64,000 nucleotides of DNA. Source: Enterocloster lavalensis (GTDB lineage Bacteria; Bacillota; Clostridia; Lachnospirales; Lachnospiraceae). Both the position numbers and the translations under genes were made by a program. Location: NCBI RefSeq assembly GCF_902364025.1, contig NZ_CABJCG010000017.1, positions 1 to 64,000 of the forward strand, in the 5' to 3' direction. The first letter of the stretch is position 1. Each line of letters starts with the position of its first letter. Shown piece after piece: positions 1-8,612 of the stretch. The notes beneath the pieces are model-generated. The model saw only the letters and a program-made list of their open reading frames with translations, was not told where the DNA came from and did not search any database.

Positions 1-2
1 GC

Positions 3-116
3 CATATGGGTGAATTCTATCCTTTTGTTTCCGAAAGTAAAGTGACGCTATCAGATGGGCGGGAAACTGTTGTGGAATTCAGACGCCCATGCTATACTTT
101 TATTAACTGCGGGTGA
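3..116 (+). CDS. C-terminal fragment of an unidentified protein
   Basis: Only the last 37 codons are in the window, reading in frame from base 3 to a TGA at 114-116. The residues end in VEFRRPCYTFINCG. The composition looks like real protein and the AT-rich base use matches the next four genes, so it is probably the first visible member of the same accessory cluster. The reading rests on an open frame and its context only, and no family is recognised. Confidence 0.45.
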   Translation, partial: HMGEFYPFVSESKVTLSDGRETVVEFRRPCYTFINCG

Positions 117-216
117 TTCTGAAACAAAATCGAAATCGATAGAGGACTAACAAAATTTTTGCAGGAAGAACCTTTTAAGTGAAATCGGAACTTACCGGGC
201 AGGAATGGAGGGTTGA

Positions 217-1038
217 ATGAAAGAAGGCTTTTATTTTCACAGAAATCATCTTTATTATGGTACATATAATGAGAAACAGGTTTCCGGGCGGGTGAACATT
301 TCAAAGGTTACACCGGAACACATCCAGACAAATCATCCGATATCCGACGATGACTGGGCCGTCCGACTGTGGGACAATCATAGTCTGCTTGAACCGGAGT
401 ATGCGGATTTGCAGACTATGCTTTTAAAGATGGGGATGTTCATGAACCTCAGCCCAGATCAGGAGGTTGATTTTTCCATTGTTGAAAGAAGGCTTGATAT
501 TTCCTTGCCCAAGGAACTGAAGCGAATCTATCTGGCCATCCAGAACCAGGAGGAGTATTTTACAGGTACAGAACATTTCCTGCCTCTGGACGAAATTTAT
601 GTGGAGCAGAGAATCATTGTCTTCTTCAAAAAGAAACGGACGCCCATTGCAGGTTATGATTTAGAGAGGGGATGCCTTGCAGAGTATTACAAAAAAGAAT
701 GGCATATAGAATGGGGAGGAATTTGCTGCTATCAGTTCTGTGTGGGCAGAATGCTTACACTCGCCATTGAGAATAGACCCGTTTTCAAAAAAGGAAGATG
801 TAAAGGCAAATTCGTGACAACTCTGAACATTGAACGGGAATTAGAAAATTTCTGCAATGAGGACTATCATCTTTTATCAGAATTTCACGTGTACGGGATT
901 GCAGTATTGTACTCAAACGATGGGCTCATCGCCTGGATTCGGAGCAATGGATTTTATGCGGATATCCATGCAGGAGCCGCTGACGAAGCCCAGCTGGAAG
1001 CACTTGCTGAACATCTGGGCGCTATGGAGTGGAAATAA
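217..1038 (+). CDS. SUKH (SMI1/KNR4)-like putative immunity protein
   Basis: This 273-residue protein has no signal peptide or membrane segment. Residues about 70-190 have the look of the SUKH superfamily: a helix reading VERRLDISLPKELKRIYL, then LPLDEIYV and a Trp/Tyr-rich strand section (WHIEWGGICCYQFC). SUKH proteins usually neutralise nuclease or deaminase toxins of polymorphic toxin systems in the cytoplasm. The ATG at 217 is preceded by GGAGGG at a suitable distance. The gene is AT-rich compared with the core genes after 2.8 kb and is followed closely by three small genes of the same character. The family call is by motif resemblance only, and no toxin gene is visible in the window. Confidence 0.5.
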   Translation: MKEGFYFHRNHLYYGTYNEKQVSGRVNISKVTPEHIQTNHPISDDDWAVRLWDNHSLLEPEYADLQTMLLKMGMFMNLSPDQEVDFSIVERRLDISLPKELKRIYLAIQNQEEYFTGTEHFLPLDEIYVEQRIIVFFKKKRTPIAGYDLERGCLAEYYKKEWHIEWGGICCYQFCVGRMLTLAIENRPVFKKGRCKGKFVTTLNIERELENFCNEDYHLLSEFHVYGIAVLYSNDGLIAWIRSNGFYADIHAGAADEAQLEALAEHLGAMEWK

Positions 1039-1061
1039 AAATCAAATGGAGAATCTCAGGA

Positions 1062-1445
1062 ATGGAACATTTGAAATACATAAAAGGGATGGACAGATTA
1101 ATTCAGGAATTACCCACTCAATACCGGTATCTCCCTCTTTTTGGTAATATCCTTAAACTTGAATATTTGAAAGAGTTTGATTATGAGAAATGGACTGATA
1201 TTTATAATGTAAGGCTTCTTGTTGCTGATGAAGCTGAATTATATAAAATTCAAATCTTCATGAAAAATGTTCACGGAAACCTTTCCTTCAACATATCAGA
1301 GGCATTGTCTGGATTTTCGATTTGTGATATGCAGGAGGATGGTTATGAGCAGGATACCCGTTATCATATATATGATTTTGAAAACGGCGATTTTTCTGTT
1401 TATTGCGAGGACATAGAAGTTGCTTTATTAAAAAATCCAAAGTAA
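1062..1445 (+). CDS. Small hypothetical protein, possible immunity protein
   Basis: The protein has 127 residues if it starts at the ATG at 1062. A GTG at 1029 in the same frame would overlap the upstream stop and add 11 basic residues. I prefer 1062 because GGAG/AGGA bases lie just before it. It is acidic and soluble, with many aromatics and the C-terminal run YHIYDFENGDFSVYCEDIEV, typical of small beta-rich immunity or carbohydrate-binding-like folds. I do not recognise the family. It follows the SUKH-like gene by about 23 bp and precedes the next gene by 12 bp, so the three are probably cotranscribed. Confidence 0.45.
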   Translation: MEHLKYIKGMDRLIQELPTQYRYLPLFGNILKLEYLKEFDYEKWTDIYNVRLLVADEAELYKIQIFMKNVHGNLSFNISEALSGFSICDMQEDGYEQDTRYHIYDFENGDFSVYCEDIEVALLKNPK

Positions 1446-1457
1446 GCTGGTGATAGG

Positions 1458-2057
1458 ATGGGAAAACAGATCAATTATTGGATGGATTATGATAGCTTTT
1501 TGCTAGTCGCGCAAAGGGCAGTTGACTTGGGCTGCACAGTTGTAAAAGAAGACCTTAAGTTAGGCAGAGTCATTGAAAGCAAGGATATCGGTATCATCAC
1601 CCCCTATGGAACATCCAATTATCCAGACTACTACTTCCATCTTCCGGAGGCAGGAGCCATAGAAGTCCTTACCGTGAATGGAAAAGAATGTCTGGACTAC
1701 AGTTATACCGCAACCGGAAATGCCTTAATTGAAGCCAGCTACTCTTCCATCATCAATGAGCCCACAGGCGTTGCCGGGACACGGCGAAAAAAGGAAATCC
1801 ACAGAGCAAGAATCTATTGCATAACCGGTTATTATGATGAAAATGAAAAATATATACTGAGGCCAGACTGTCTGACTAAGGTCTACAACTCTCTGGTGAG
1901 ATATGTAAAAAAGATAGCGCCTTATACGGAATTTACAGATATCCTGACAAGTATAAAGGGCGAAAATTATGGGGAGGAATGTGAATATAGACATAAGAGA
2001 TACATTACAAAGACCTGTCTGGATTTGGTAAATAGTGAAGGGTATAAATTGTGTTAA
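1458..2057 (+). CDS. Hypothetical protein of the accessory cluster
   Basis: This 199-residue cytoplasmic protein starts at the ATG at 1458 with a weak ribosome site (TGATAGG). The N-terminus (MGKQINYWMDYDSFLLVAQ) and the stretch IGIITPYGTSNYPDYYFHL are distinctive, but I cannot tie them to a family. The central part has a basic patch (GTRRKKEIHRARIYC) followed by a Tyr/Lys-rich helix (YNSLVRYVKKIAPYTEF). It sits between a presumed immunity gene and a crystallin-J1-like gene with small gaps on both sides, which suggests a toxin-antitoxin or immunity role. That role is inference from position only. Confidence 0.5.
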   Translation: MGKQINYWMDYDSFLLVAQRAVDLGCTVVKEDLKLGRVIESKDIGIITPYGTSNYPDYYFHLPEAGAIEVLTVNGKECLDYSYTATGNALIEASYSSIINEPTGVAGTRRKKEIHRARIYCITGYYDENEKYILRPDCLTKVYNSLVRYVKKIAPYTEFTDILTSIKGENYGEECEYRHKRYITKTCLDLVNSEGYKLC

Positions 2058-2073
2058 AAATGTAGGAGGCAAA

Positions 2074-2418
2074 ATGATTTTATACAGACCTGTTGGCACA
2101 AAAGAATTAGAATTAATTAAGGAAAGCAATTATCGAAGATTTCCGCCAAGGTTAGCGGAACAGCCTATTTTTTATCCAGTCCTGAACGAACAATACGCAA
2201 CGGAGATTGCTTCCGGCTGGAATGTAAAATATAATGAGGACCACAGAGGTTATGTCGTAAAGTTTGAGGTAGACGACCAATACTGCGGACAGTTTGAGGT
2301 CCATCAGGTCGGGGGCGCGCAACATAAGGAGTTATGGGTCCCAGCCGAAGAGCTGGATGTATTTAATGAGCATATTATCGGGGAAATACACATCATGAAA
2401 GAATTTCCAGATAAATAG
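2074..2418 (+). CDS. ADP-ribosylation/crystallin J1-like small protein
   Basis: This 114-residue protein opens with MILYRPVGTKELELIKES and continues with FPPRLAEQPIFYPVLNEQYA and W...YVVKFEVDDQY. That pattern is familiar from small proteins annotated as ADP-ribosylation/crystallin J1 in Bacteroidetes and Firmicutes. They frequently sit in polymorphic-toxin immunity arrays, and their biochemical activity is not established. The ATG at 2074 is preceded by AGGAGG at 2064-2069 at ideal spacing. This start is better than an in-frame ATG at 2035, which would overlap the previous gene. It is the last gene of the AT-rich cluster. Confidence 0.55.
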   Translation: MILYRPVGTKELELIKESNYRRFPPRLAEQPIFYPVLNEQYATEIASGWNVKYNEDHRGYVVKFEVDDQYCGQFEVHQVGGAQHKELWVPAEELDVFNEHIIGEIHIMKEFPDK

Positions 2419-2753
2419 CGCCCTCCAAACTCAAACAAATCTTCATTTGCTATATATTTGTGCATTCTTTCATCAACCCCCTTAACCGGAAAATATTCGT
2501 TTGTTCTCAAGCCCGTTTAAGCGATACATTTTACTTTGTTAAGAAGTTCACTTTTTCCGCACGATAGAACCCGGCTTTTCAATACCGGACAGCTATATCC
2601 GGATTATATAATTCTGCATTGTAGCTGTAAACTGTATCCATTATACCATTCGCGTTCCACTCCATCAAGACTTGTGCCTATCTAAGGCAGGGCAAAACGG
2701 CTGATGGCCCCGGGGATTGCTTGGGACAAGGGGCCTGGGAGGTTTCGGGCACG
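2419..2753. other. Gene-poor junction between accessory patch and core genome
   Basis: About 335 bases separate the accessory cluster from the tsf terminator. The first part is AT-rich like the cluster, and the last 80 bases turn GC-rich. A minus-strand open frame covers 2304-2510 but overlaps the crystallin-J1-like gene and has no convincing ribosome site. I see no RNA gene, no inverted repeat typical of an insertion-sequence end and no att-like duplication. It may hold decayed coding sequence. Confidence 0.4.
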
Positions 2754-2800
2754 AAAAAAGGACCCAAAGTATGGTTTTCACATACCTTAGGTCCTTTTTT
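2754..2800 (-). terminator. Rho-independent terminator of rpsB-tsf
   Basis: A hairpin with GGACC...CATAC and GTATG...GGTCC arms is flanked on both sides by runs of six A or T. On the minus strand the stem is followed by TTTTTT, about 75 bases after the tsf stop. The symmetry means it could also stop plus-strand transcripts from the accessory cluster. Confidence 0.85.
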
Positions 2801-2873
2801 CCTATTTTTTGCCTCAAAATGATGCTATTTTGTGGCAGAATATGCCTATTTCAGATGGCAGGATAACACTGAA

Positions 2874-3809
2874 TTACTGTCCCATCTGCTTCGCAACCTC
2901 AGCCGCAAAGTCCTCGTTCTTCTTCTCCAGGCCTTCGCCGGTCTCGAAGCGGATGAACTTCTTAACCTTGATCGCTGCGCCGTTTGCCTTGGCAACAGCA
3001 GCCACGTAGTTTGCTACGCTCTGCTTGCCGTCCTCGGCCTTAACGTATACCTGATCCAGCAGGCAGATTTCCTTCAGCTCTTTGTTGATACGTCCCATCA
3101 CCATGCCGCTGATGATCTTGTCGTTGGCATCGGGCTTCTCGTTCTTCGCAGCTGCGGTGAGGATCTCCTTCTCACGCTCGATGTACTCCGCGTCAACCTC
3201 GTCTCTGCAGGTGTACAGGGGCTTAAGTGCAGCAGCCTGCATGGCTACGTTCTTCGCCATATCTTTGATCTCATCGTTTACAACATCGGTCTCAACGTCT
3301 ACCAGAACGCCGATCTTGCCGCCTGCATGAATGTAGGAAGCAACGAAGCCGTTGGCCTCGGTGATCTGCTCAAAACGGCGGATGTTCATGTTCTCGCCGA
3401 TGATTGCGATCTGAGAGGACAGAGCCTCCTTCACGGTCAGGCTGGGATCCTTCTCCCACTTCTCCTCCATGAAGCTGTCCATATCCTTGGCGGAAGTGTT
3501 CAGCGCCTGTGCAGCCACGTCGGCCGCATAGCTGCGGAACTTCTCGTTCTTGGCCACGAAGTCGGTCTCAGCGTTTACCTCAACCACAACAGCCTTCTTG
3601 CCATCCTCGGAAACATTGGTAACAACCATACCCTCGGCTGCAATACGTCCGGCCTTCTTAGCCGCACCGGCCAGGCCTTTCTCTCTCAAAAACTCAACAG
3701 CCTTGTCCATATCGCCGTCGGTAGCTGCAAGTGCTTTCTTGCAGTCCATCATTCCGGCGCCAGTCATCTCTCTTAACTCTTTTACCATTGCTGCAGTTAC
3801 TGCTGCCAT
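2874..3809 (-). CDS. tsf: Translation elongation factor Ts
   Basis: This 311-residue EF-Ts recycles EF-Tu-GDP to EF-Tu-GTP in the cytoplasm. The N-terminal UBA-like domain is clear (MVKELREMTGAGMMDCKKAL) and contains the conserved TGAGMMDCK signature. The dimerisation/core part has the typical NAETDFVAKNE motif near residue 80. The start is the ATG at 3809, preceded by GGAGG at 3818-3822; a frame extension to 3824 would run through that ribosome site. It lies 34 bp after rpsB in the standard rpsB-tsf operon and is followed by a strong terminator. Confidence 0.97.
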   Translation of the reverse strand: MAAVTAAMVKELREMTGAGMMDCKKALAATDGDMDKAVEFLREKGLAGAAKKAGRIAAEGMVVTNVSEDGKKAVVVEVNAETDFVAKNEKFRSYAADVAAQALNTSAKDMDSFMEEKWEKDPSLTVKEALSSQIAIIGENMNIRRFEQITEANGFVASYIHAGGKIGVLVDVETDVVNDEIKDMAKNVAMQAAALKPLYTCRDEVDAEYIEREKEILTAAAKNEKPDANDKIISGMVMGRINKELKEICLLDQVYVKAEDGKQSVANYVAAVAKANGAAIKVKKFIRFETGEGLEKKNEDFAAEVAKQMGQ

Positions 3810-3843
3810 TTCAAATTCCTCCAATCAGATATTATTCCTGGGA

Positions 3844-4590
3844 TTAAGCCTCTGCTGCCTCGAACGCCTCAACCGGGATCTCGATCTCCATAGCGCCTTC
3901 CAGAACTTCGCCCTGCTTCGCCTCGATCACAGCGTCAGCCATCTTGGAAACGATCAGCTTAACCGCTCTGATTGCATCGTCGTTGCCCGGGATCACATAA
4001 TCCAGCTCTTCCGGATCGCAGTTGGTGTCAACAATACCGATTAACGGGATTCCCAGAGTATGAGCTTCCTGCACGCAGATGTGCTCCTTCTTGGGGTCTA
4101 CTACGAAGATCGCGTCAGGCAGTCTCTTCATATCCTTGATGCCGCCCAGGTTTCTCTCCAGCTTATCCCACTCTTTCTTTAACGCAATAACTTCCTTCTT
4201 GGGCAGAACGTCGAAGGTGCCGTCCTGAGACATAGCCTCAATCGCTTTCAGTCTGCCAATCCGGCTCTGAATGGTCTTGAAGTTGGTCAGCATGCCGCCC
4301 AGCCATCTCTCGTTTACAAAGTACATTCCGCAACGCTCAGCCTCAACCTTAATCGCTTCCTGCGCCTGCTTCTTGGTTCCCACGAACAGGATGGTGCCGC
4401 CGTTGGCAGCGATGTCGGAAACGGCCTTGTAAGCCTCGTCTACCTTCACAACAGACTTCTGTAAGTCGATGATGTAGATGCCGTTTCTCTCGGTGTAGAT
4501 GTAGGGAGCCATCTTGGGGTTCCATCTTCTTGTCTGGTGGCCGAAATGCACACCAGCTTCCAGTAACTGCTTCATAGAAATAACGCTCAT
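3844..4590 (-). CDS. rpsB: 30S ribosomal protein S2
   Basis: This 248-residue S2 is a primary component of the small ribosomal subunit body. The N-terminal [20 protein letters not shown] and the internal [13 protein letters not shown] and PDAIFVVDP motifs are diagnostic. The length is normal for the family. The ATG at 4590 has CGGAGG just upstream; an earlier in-frame start would precede that site. It is transcribed from a well-formed promoter about 155 bases upstream together with tsf. The C-terminus is acidic and Glu/Ala-rich, as often seen. Confidence 0.97.
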   Translation of the reverse strand: MSVISMKQLLEAGVHFGHQTRRWNPKMAPYIYTERNGIYIIDLQKSVVKVDEAYKAVSDIAANGGTILFVGTKKQAQEAIKVEAERCGMYFVNERWLGGMLTNFKTIQSRIGRLKAIEAMSQDGTFDVLPKKEVIALKKEWDKLERNLGGIKDMKRLPDAIFVVDPKKEHICVQEAHTLGIPLIGIVDTNCDPEELDYVIPGNDDAIRAVKLIVSKMADAVIEAKQGEVLEGAMEIEIPVEAFEAAEA

Positions 4591-4744
4591 GTTCTTTACC
4601 TCCGTTTGGTTTTTTACCTGCCCCCTGAGCAAGGGAGTCAGGCTTACTTCCGCCTGCTTCTCATGCTTCCCGGAAGACCTGGCCGTTCACCGGTTCAGGC
4701 ACCTTTCCAAAGAATCCACAGACGTGATTTTTGTCAGCCTTACA

Positions 4745-4773
4745 AATATATCACAAAATGCGGGTATGCGCAA
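4745..4773 (-). promoter_or_regulatory. SigA-type promoter of rpsB-tsf
   Basis: On the minus strand TTGCGC (4768-4773) is followed after 17 bases by TATATT (4745-4750). It leaves an untranslated leader of roughly 150 bases before rpsB, long enough to hold an autoregulatory structure, though I could not identify a known S2 leader. Confidence 0.65.
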
Positions 4774-4802
4774 GTGGTTTATTGGAAAAAAATCGCTGTT
4801 TT

Positions 4803-5420
4803 TCACGTTTTTACGCGCTTTTTGCGAACTTTTTTACCTTTCCCCTCCCGGTAGGCCCGGATTATCTCCTCAATGGCCGTATAGTCCCGCTCAAAGAGCT
4901 CTTCGCTGATCTGCACGGCCAGGAGATCGGCGGGGACCTTCTCCAAAATCTTTTCCACCACAAATTTCTTGCTCTTCTCCTTGTAGCCCGGCAGCTTGTT
5001 GAGCTCCTGGATATGCACCAGCTCCGGCCGCCAAAGGAGTCCCAGCTTGCGCTTCAAATCCAGATTAGGATTGCGCCCCGCCTCCCGCAGCACGTAAAAA
5101 TCCGGCCCCTCCGCCGCAGCCTCCACGGTGATAATCCCCCACCACTCCGGTATATGTTCCCCGATGTGCAGCCCATGGGTGGAACCGGCCACCACGTAAT
5201 TGCCGTCGCAGTAGCGGTCGTAATCCCGCACCTGACGGCTCAGCCTGACATAGGTGTCCGCGTCGCTTTTGATCTCAAGCCCCATAACCGCCCCCTCCAG
5301 CACCATCAAAATATCTGCCCGGGACCTGCCCATCCGCTTCTCCTCGATGATGCGGATCTTTCCGAACCTCTCCTCCAAAAAATCGAACAGCGGTTCCCGG
5401 ATATCCTTGTCGTAAAGCAT
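4803..5420 (-). CDS. sce7726-family protein (putative nuclease-fold)
   Basis: This 205-residue cytoplasmic protein begins MLYDKDIREPLFDFLEERFG, followed by EEKRMGRSRADILMV and an Asp/Glu/Lys cluster (GAVMGLEIKSDADT). The pattern RxD...ExK resembles the PD-(D/E)xK nuclease core seen in sce7726 and MmcB-like families, but activity is unproven. The C-terminus is strongly basic (GKGKKVRKKRVKT), consistent with nucleic-acid contact. The ATG at 5420 is preceded by AGGAGG. It lies between rpsB and codY, separated from codY by a terminator, and its own promoter is not obvious. Confidence 0.65.
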   Translation of the reverse strand: MLYDKDIREPLFDFLEERFGKIRIIEEKRMGRSRADILMVLEGAVMGLEIKSDADTYVRLSRQVRDYDRYCDGNYVVAGSTHGLHIGEHIPEWWGIITVEAAAEGPDFYVLREAGRNPNLDLKRKLGLLWRPELVHIQELNKLPGYKEKSKKFVVEKILEKVPADLLAVQISEELFERDYTAIEEIIRAYREGKGKKVRKKRVKT

Positions 5421-5441
5421 CCTATAATTCCTCCTGATCAA

Positions 5442-5491
5442 AAACAGGGCCGCAGCGCACAAGCTGTGATTCTGCTGTGCCGCTGCGGCCC
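5442..5491 (-). terminator. Rho-independent terminator of codY
   Basis: An 11-bp perfect stem GGGCCGCAGCG/CGCTGCGGCCC (5447-5457 with 5481-5491) is followed on the minus strand by a TTTTT-containing stretch. It sits about 20 bases after the codY stop and isolates codY from the downstream sce7726-family gene. Confidence 0.8.
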
Positions 5492-5509
5492 TGCCGGGTT
5501 TTTCAATCG

Positions 5510-6298
5510 TTATTTCAGATTTGAGTTGGAAGCCTTGATGGCTTTCAGCTCGTCAAATACCACATCGTTTAGAACCTTGATGTAGGTGCCCTTCATACCG
5601 GAGGAGCGGGATTCGATGACTCCGGCGCTCTCAAATTTGCGCAGCGCGTTGACGATCACCGAGCGGGTGATTCCCACGCGGTCCGCAATCTTGCTGGCAA
5701 CCAAAATGCCCTCGTTGCCGTCCAGCTCGTCGAAAATATGGATGATGGCCTCCAGCTCGGAGAAGGACAGGGTGCTGATGGCGGACTTCACAATCTGTAC
5801 CTTTCGGGTCTCCTCGGCATTCTCCTCGTTGACGGAACGCATCATCTCCAGTCCCACCACGGTGGTCCCGTATTCACTCAAAATAATATCGTCAATATCG
5901 TACTGGGAATCCTGCTTGTAGATAAACAGGGTGCCCAGGCGCTCACCTGCAATGTCGATGGGGGTGATGATCGCCTGGTACTTGCGGACGTTCTCCTCCG
6001 CAAATCCCAGCGTAGCCAGGTTCACATTCTCCTTGGTGGACAGCACGCTTAACAGACGCTCGTTGAGCATCTTATCCACGTACATTCCAACCTGGTCCTC
6101 GATCAGCTCTTCGATCTCCTCAACACCGGAACACAGACTCACGCCCAGCACCTTTCCCTTCTTGCTGATGACCAGGATGTTGGACAACAATATCTCACTC
6201 AGCACTTTGCAGATGTCATTGAAAACCACTTTGTGGGAATTGTTGTTATGCAATAACTTGTTAATCTTCCTTGTTTTGTCCAACAACTGAACGCTCAT
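5510..6298 (-). CDS. codY: GTP-sensing transcriptional pleiotropic repressor CodY
   Basis: This 262-residue protein matches CodY over its whole length. It has an N-terminal GAF domain (about 1-150) that binds branched-chain amino acids and a C-terminal winged helix (VASKIADRVGITRSVIVNAL, about 205-225) that recognises AATTTTCWGAAAATT-like sites. CodY couples amino-acid and GTP levels to repression of stationary-phase, transport and virulence genes in low-GC Gram-positives. The ATG at 6298 has AAGGAGG just upstream. It is monocistronic here: its own promoter lies upstream and its own terminator downstream. Confidence 0.97.
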   Translation of the reverse strand: MSVQLLDKTRKINKLLHNNNSHKVVFNDICKVLSEILLSNILVISKKGKVLGVSLCSGVEEIEELIEDQVGMYVDKMLNERLLSVLSTKENVNLATLGFAEENVRKYQAIITPIDIAGERLGTLFIYKQDSQYDIDDIILSEYGTTVVGLEMMRSVNEENAEETRKVQIVKSAISTLSFSELEAIIHIFDELDGNEGILVASKIADRVGITRSVIVNALRKFESAGVIESRSSGMKGTYIKVLNDVVFDELKAIKASNSNLK

Positions 6299-6357
6299 AT
6301 TCGAAAACCTCCTTATCCAACTGGTATACCGCCCCGAAATGCCCTATTAATAATAGA

Positions 6358-6386
6358 ATTGTAACATAATTCTGTGGCAATAACAA
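6358..6386 (-). promoter_or_regulatory. SigA-type promoter of codY
   Basis: The minus strand reads TTGTTA (6381-6386), 17 bases, then TACAAT (6358-6363). The leader is about 50-60 bases and AT-rich. The sequence upstream has short runs resembling half CodY boxes, but no full box with few mismatches. Confidence 0.7.
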
Positions 6387-6453
6387 GAGTTTTTCGAAGT
6401 TTTCGATTATTTTAAGAATTTCATATTTTCTATGGCAATTTTACCATATTTTT

Positions 6454-8541
6454 CTATTCCTGCTCCAGGTTCGTGCGGTATCCGCAGGTCTCATTGGAGC
6501 ACAGAAGCTTGTTTCCCTTCTCCACCATGTAGGCGCCGCACTCCGGGCACTTCTTGGTGGAAGGCTTCTGCCAGGACATAAAGTCGCAGTCCGGGTTGGC
6601 CTCGCAGCCAAAGTACAGACGGCCTTTCTTGGTCTTTTTGCGCACCACTTCCTTGCCGCACTTGGGGCAGGGAACGCCGATCTTCTCCAGATAGGGTTTG
6701 GTGTTCTTGCAGTCCGGGAAACCGGGGCAGGCCAGGAATTTCCCGTGGGGGCCGTACTTGATGACCATCTGGCGCCCGCACAGTTCGCAGACCTCGTCGG
6801 AAACCTCATCCGCAATGGTCACGGTCTCCAGCTCCTTCTCCGCAACAGTCACCGCCTCGTCCAGATCCGGATAGAAATTGCTCACAACGGTTTTCCACTG
6901 CACGGAGCCGTCCGCCACTTTATCCAGCAGGGACTCCATATTGGCGGTAAAACTGATGTCCACGATGCTGGGGAACATCTGCTTCATAATGCGGTTTACC
7001 ACCTCGCCAATCTCCGTGACATACAGATTTTTGCTCTCCTTGACCACATACCGTCTGGCAATGATGGTGGTAATCGTGGGGGCATAGGTACTGGGGCGTC
7101 CGATCCCCTGCTCCTCCAGAGCCTTTACCAGGGAAGCCTCGGTATAATGCGCAGGCGGCTGGGTGAAATGCTGGCTGGGAAGCAGCTCCTCCAGCTTCAG
7201 GTTCGTGCCCTTCTCCATATTGCCCAGAGCCTGGTTGTGCTCTTCCTCGTCGTCCGCCTCAACATACACCGACATAAAACCGTCGAAAAGCAGGCGGGAA
7301 GCTGCGGTGGTGAAGCTGTGTCCGCCCGCCGTTATCTTCACGGAGGTGGTCTCGTACACAGCGTTGTCCATACGGCTGGCGGTAAAACGCTTCCAGATCA
7401 GCTGATACAAGCGGAACAGATCGCGCTGCAGGGACTCCTTCACCACGGTGGGCGTCAGGGCGATGTCCGTGGGGCGGATCGCCTCGTGGGCGTCCTGGAT
7501 CTTGCCGCCGTTTTTCTTGGACTGCTCGTTTTTGATCACATACTTTTCGCCGTACTGCTCTTTGATGAACGCTCTGGCCGTGGCGTCCGCTTCCTCGGCG
7601 ATACGGGTGGAATCCGTACGCAGATAAGTGATCAGACCGATGGTGCCGTGGCCCTTCACCTCAACGCCCTCGTACAGCTGCTGGGCCAGGCGCATGGTCT
7701 TCTGGGTGGAGAAATTGAGGGCCTTGGAGGCCTCCTGCTGCATGGTACTGGTGGTAAAGGGAATGGGAGCTTTCTTGATCCGCTCGCCCTTTTTCACCTC
7801 GTCCACCACATAGGAGCAGCCCTCCAGATCCGCCAGGATCCGATCCAGTTCCTCCTTACTGCGGATGCCCGTCTTGCCGTTCTTTCCGTTGTCGCTGCCG
7901 TAATATTTGGCGGTCAGCGGCTTCTTGGCGCCCTTTAACAGAAGCTTGGCATCCAGATTCCAGTATTCCTCGGGAATAAACGCATTGATCTCATCCTCGC
8001 GGTCGCAGATCATACGCAGCGCCACGGACTGCACGCGGCCCGCGCTCAGCCCACGCTTCACCTTTTTCCAAAGCAGGGGGCTGATCCGGTATCCCACCAT
8101 GCGGTCCAGCATTCTGCGGGTCTGCTGGGCATCCACCAGGTGCATGTCGATATCACGGGGGCTCTTGAAGGAAGCCTTTACCGCGTTTTTGGTGATCTCG
8201 TTGAAGCTTATGCGGTACACCTGCTTGTTCTTCGCCTCGTCCAGCTTGAGAGCCTTCATCAGGTGCCAGGAAATCGCCTCTCCCTCGCGGTCAGGGTCCG
8301 TTGCAAGATAAATCTTGTCAGCTTTCTTCACTTCCTTGCGCAGCTTTGCCAGAATATCACCCTTGCCGCGGATGGTGATGTATTTCGGCTCGTAATCGTG
8401 TTCCGCATCGAACCCAAGCTGACTCTTGGGCAGATCCCTGACATGTCCGCCGGAAGCGTCCACTTCATAATTGCTGCCCAGAAATTTTTTGATTGTTTTC
8501 ACCTTTGCCGGTGACTCAACAATTACCAGATGGTTTGCCAT
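6454..8541 (-). CDS. topA: DNA topoisomerase I (type IA)
   Basis: This 695-residue enzyme relaxes negative supercoils through a 5'-phosphotyrosine intermediate. The Toprim domain starts at once (LVIVESPAKVKTIKKFLG) with DPDREGEAISWH further on. The active-site tyrosine lies in GLITYLRTDSTRI at about residue 305. Three C-terminal Cys4 zinc ribbons follow (CELCGRQM..., CPKCGKEV..., CPECGAYM...), usual for clostridial TopA. The ATG at 8541 has AAGGAG upstream, better than the in-frame start 18 bases earlier. It follows dprA by 71 bp, as in many Firmicutes where dprA-topA-codY are neighbours. Confidence 0.97.
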   Translation of the reverse strand: MANHLVIVESPAKVKTIKKFLGSNYEVDASGGHVRDLPKSQLGFDAEHDYEPKYITIRGKGDILAKLRKEVKKADKIYLATDPDREGEAISWHLMKALKLDEAKNKQVYRISFNEITKNAVKASFKSPRDIDMHLVDAQQTRRMLDRMVGYRISPLLWKKVKRGLSAGRVQSVALRMICDREDEINAFIPEEYWNLDAKLLLKGAKKPLTAKYYGSDNGKNGKTGIRSKEELDRILADLEGCSYVVDEVKKGERIKKAPIPFTTSTMQQEASKALNFSTQKTMRLAQQLYEGVEVKGHGTIGLITYLRTDSTRIAEEADATARAFIKEQYGEKYVIKNEQSKKNGGKIQDAHEAIRPTDIALTPTVVKESLQRDLFRLYQLIWKRFTASRMDNAVYETTSVKITAGGHSFTTAASRLLFDGFMSVYVEADDEEEHNQALGNMEKGTNLKLEELLPSQHFTQPPAHYTEASLVKALEEQGIGRPSTYAPTITTIIARRYVVKESKNLYVTEIGEVVNRIMKQMFPSIVDISFTANMESLLDKVADGSVQWKTVVSNFYPDLDEAVTVAEKELETVTIADEVSDEVCELCGRQMVIKYGPHGKFLACPGFPDCKNTKPYLEKIGVPCPKCGKEVVRKKTKKGRLYFGCEANPDCDFMSWQKPSTKKCPECGAYMVEKGNKLLCSNETCGYRTNLEQE

Positions 8542-8612
8542 TATAAAACTCCTTGTCATTCCTCATTATCAAAAGCTGCTCTTCGCAGTAATTTTCCCAT
8601 ATCGCCCGTTTC

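Noticed and set aside
2304..2510. 68-codon minus-strand open frame at the edge of the accessory patch
   Set aside because: It overlaps the crystallin-J1-like gene, has no good ribosome site and shows no recognisable domain; it could be a remnant but cannot be supported.
2832..3776. Long plus-strand open frame opposite tsf
   Set aside because: tsf is unmistakable on the other strand; the opposite frame lacks a ribosome site and has shadow-type composition.
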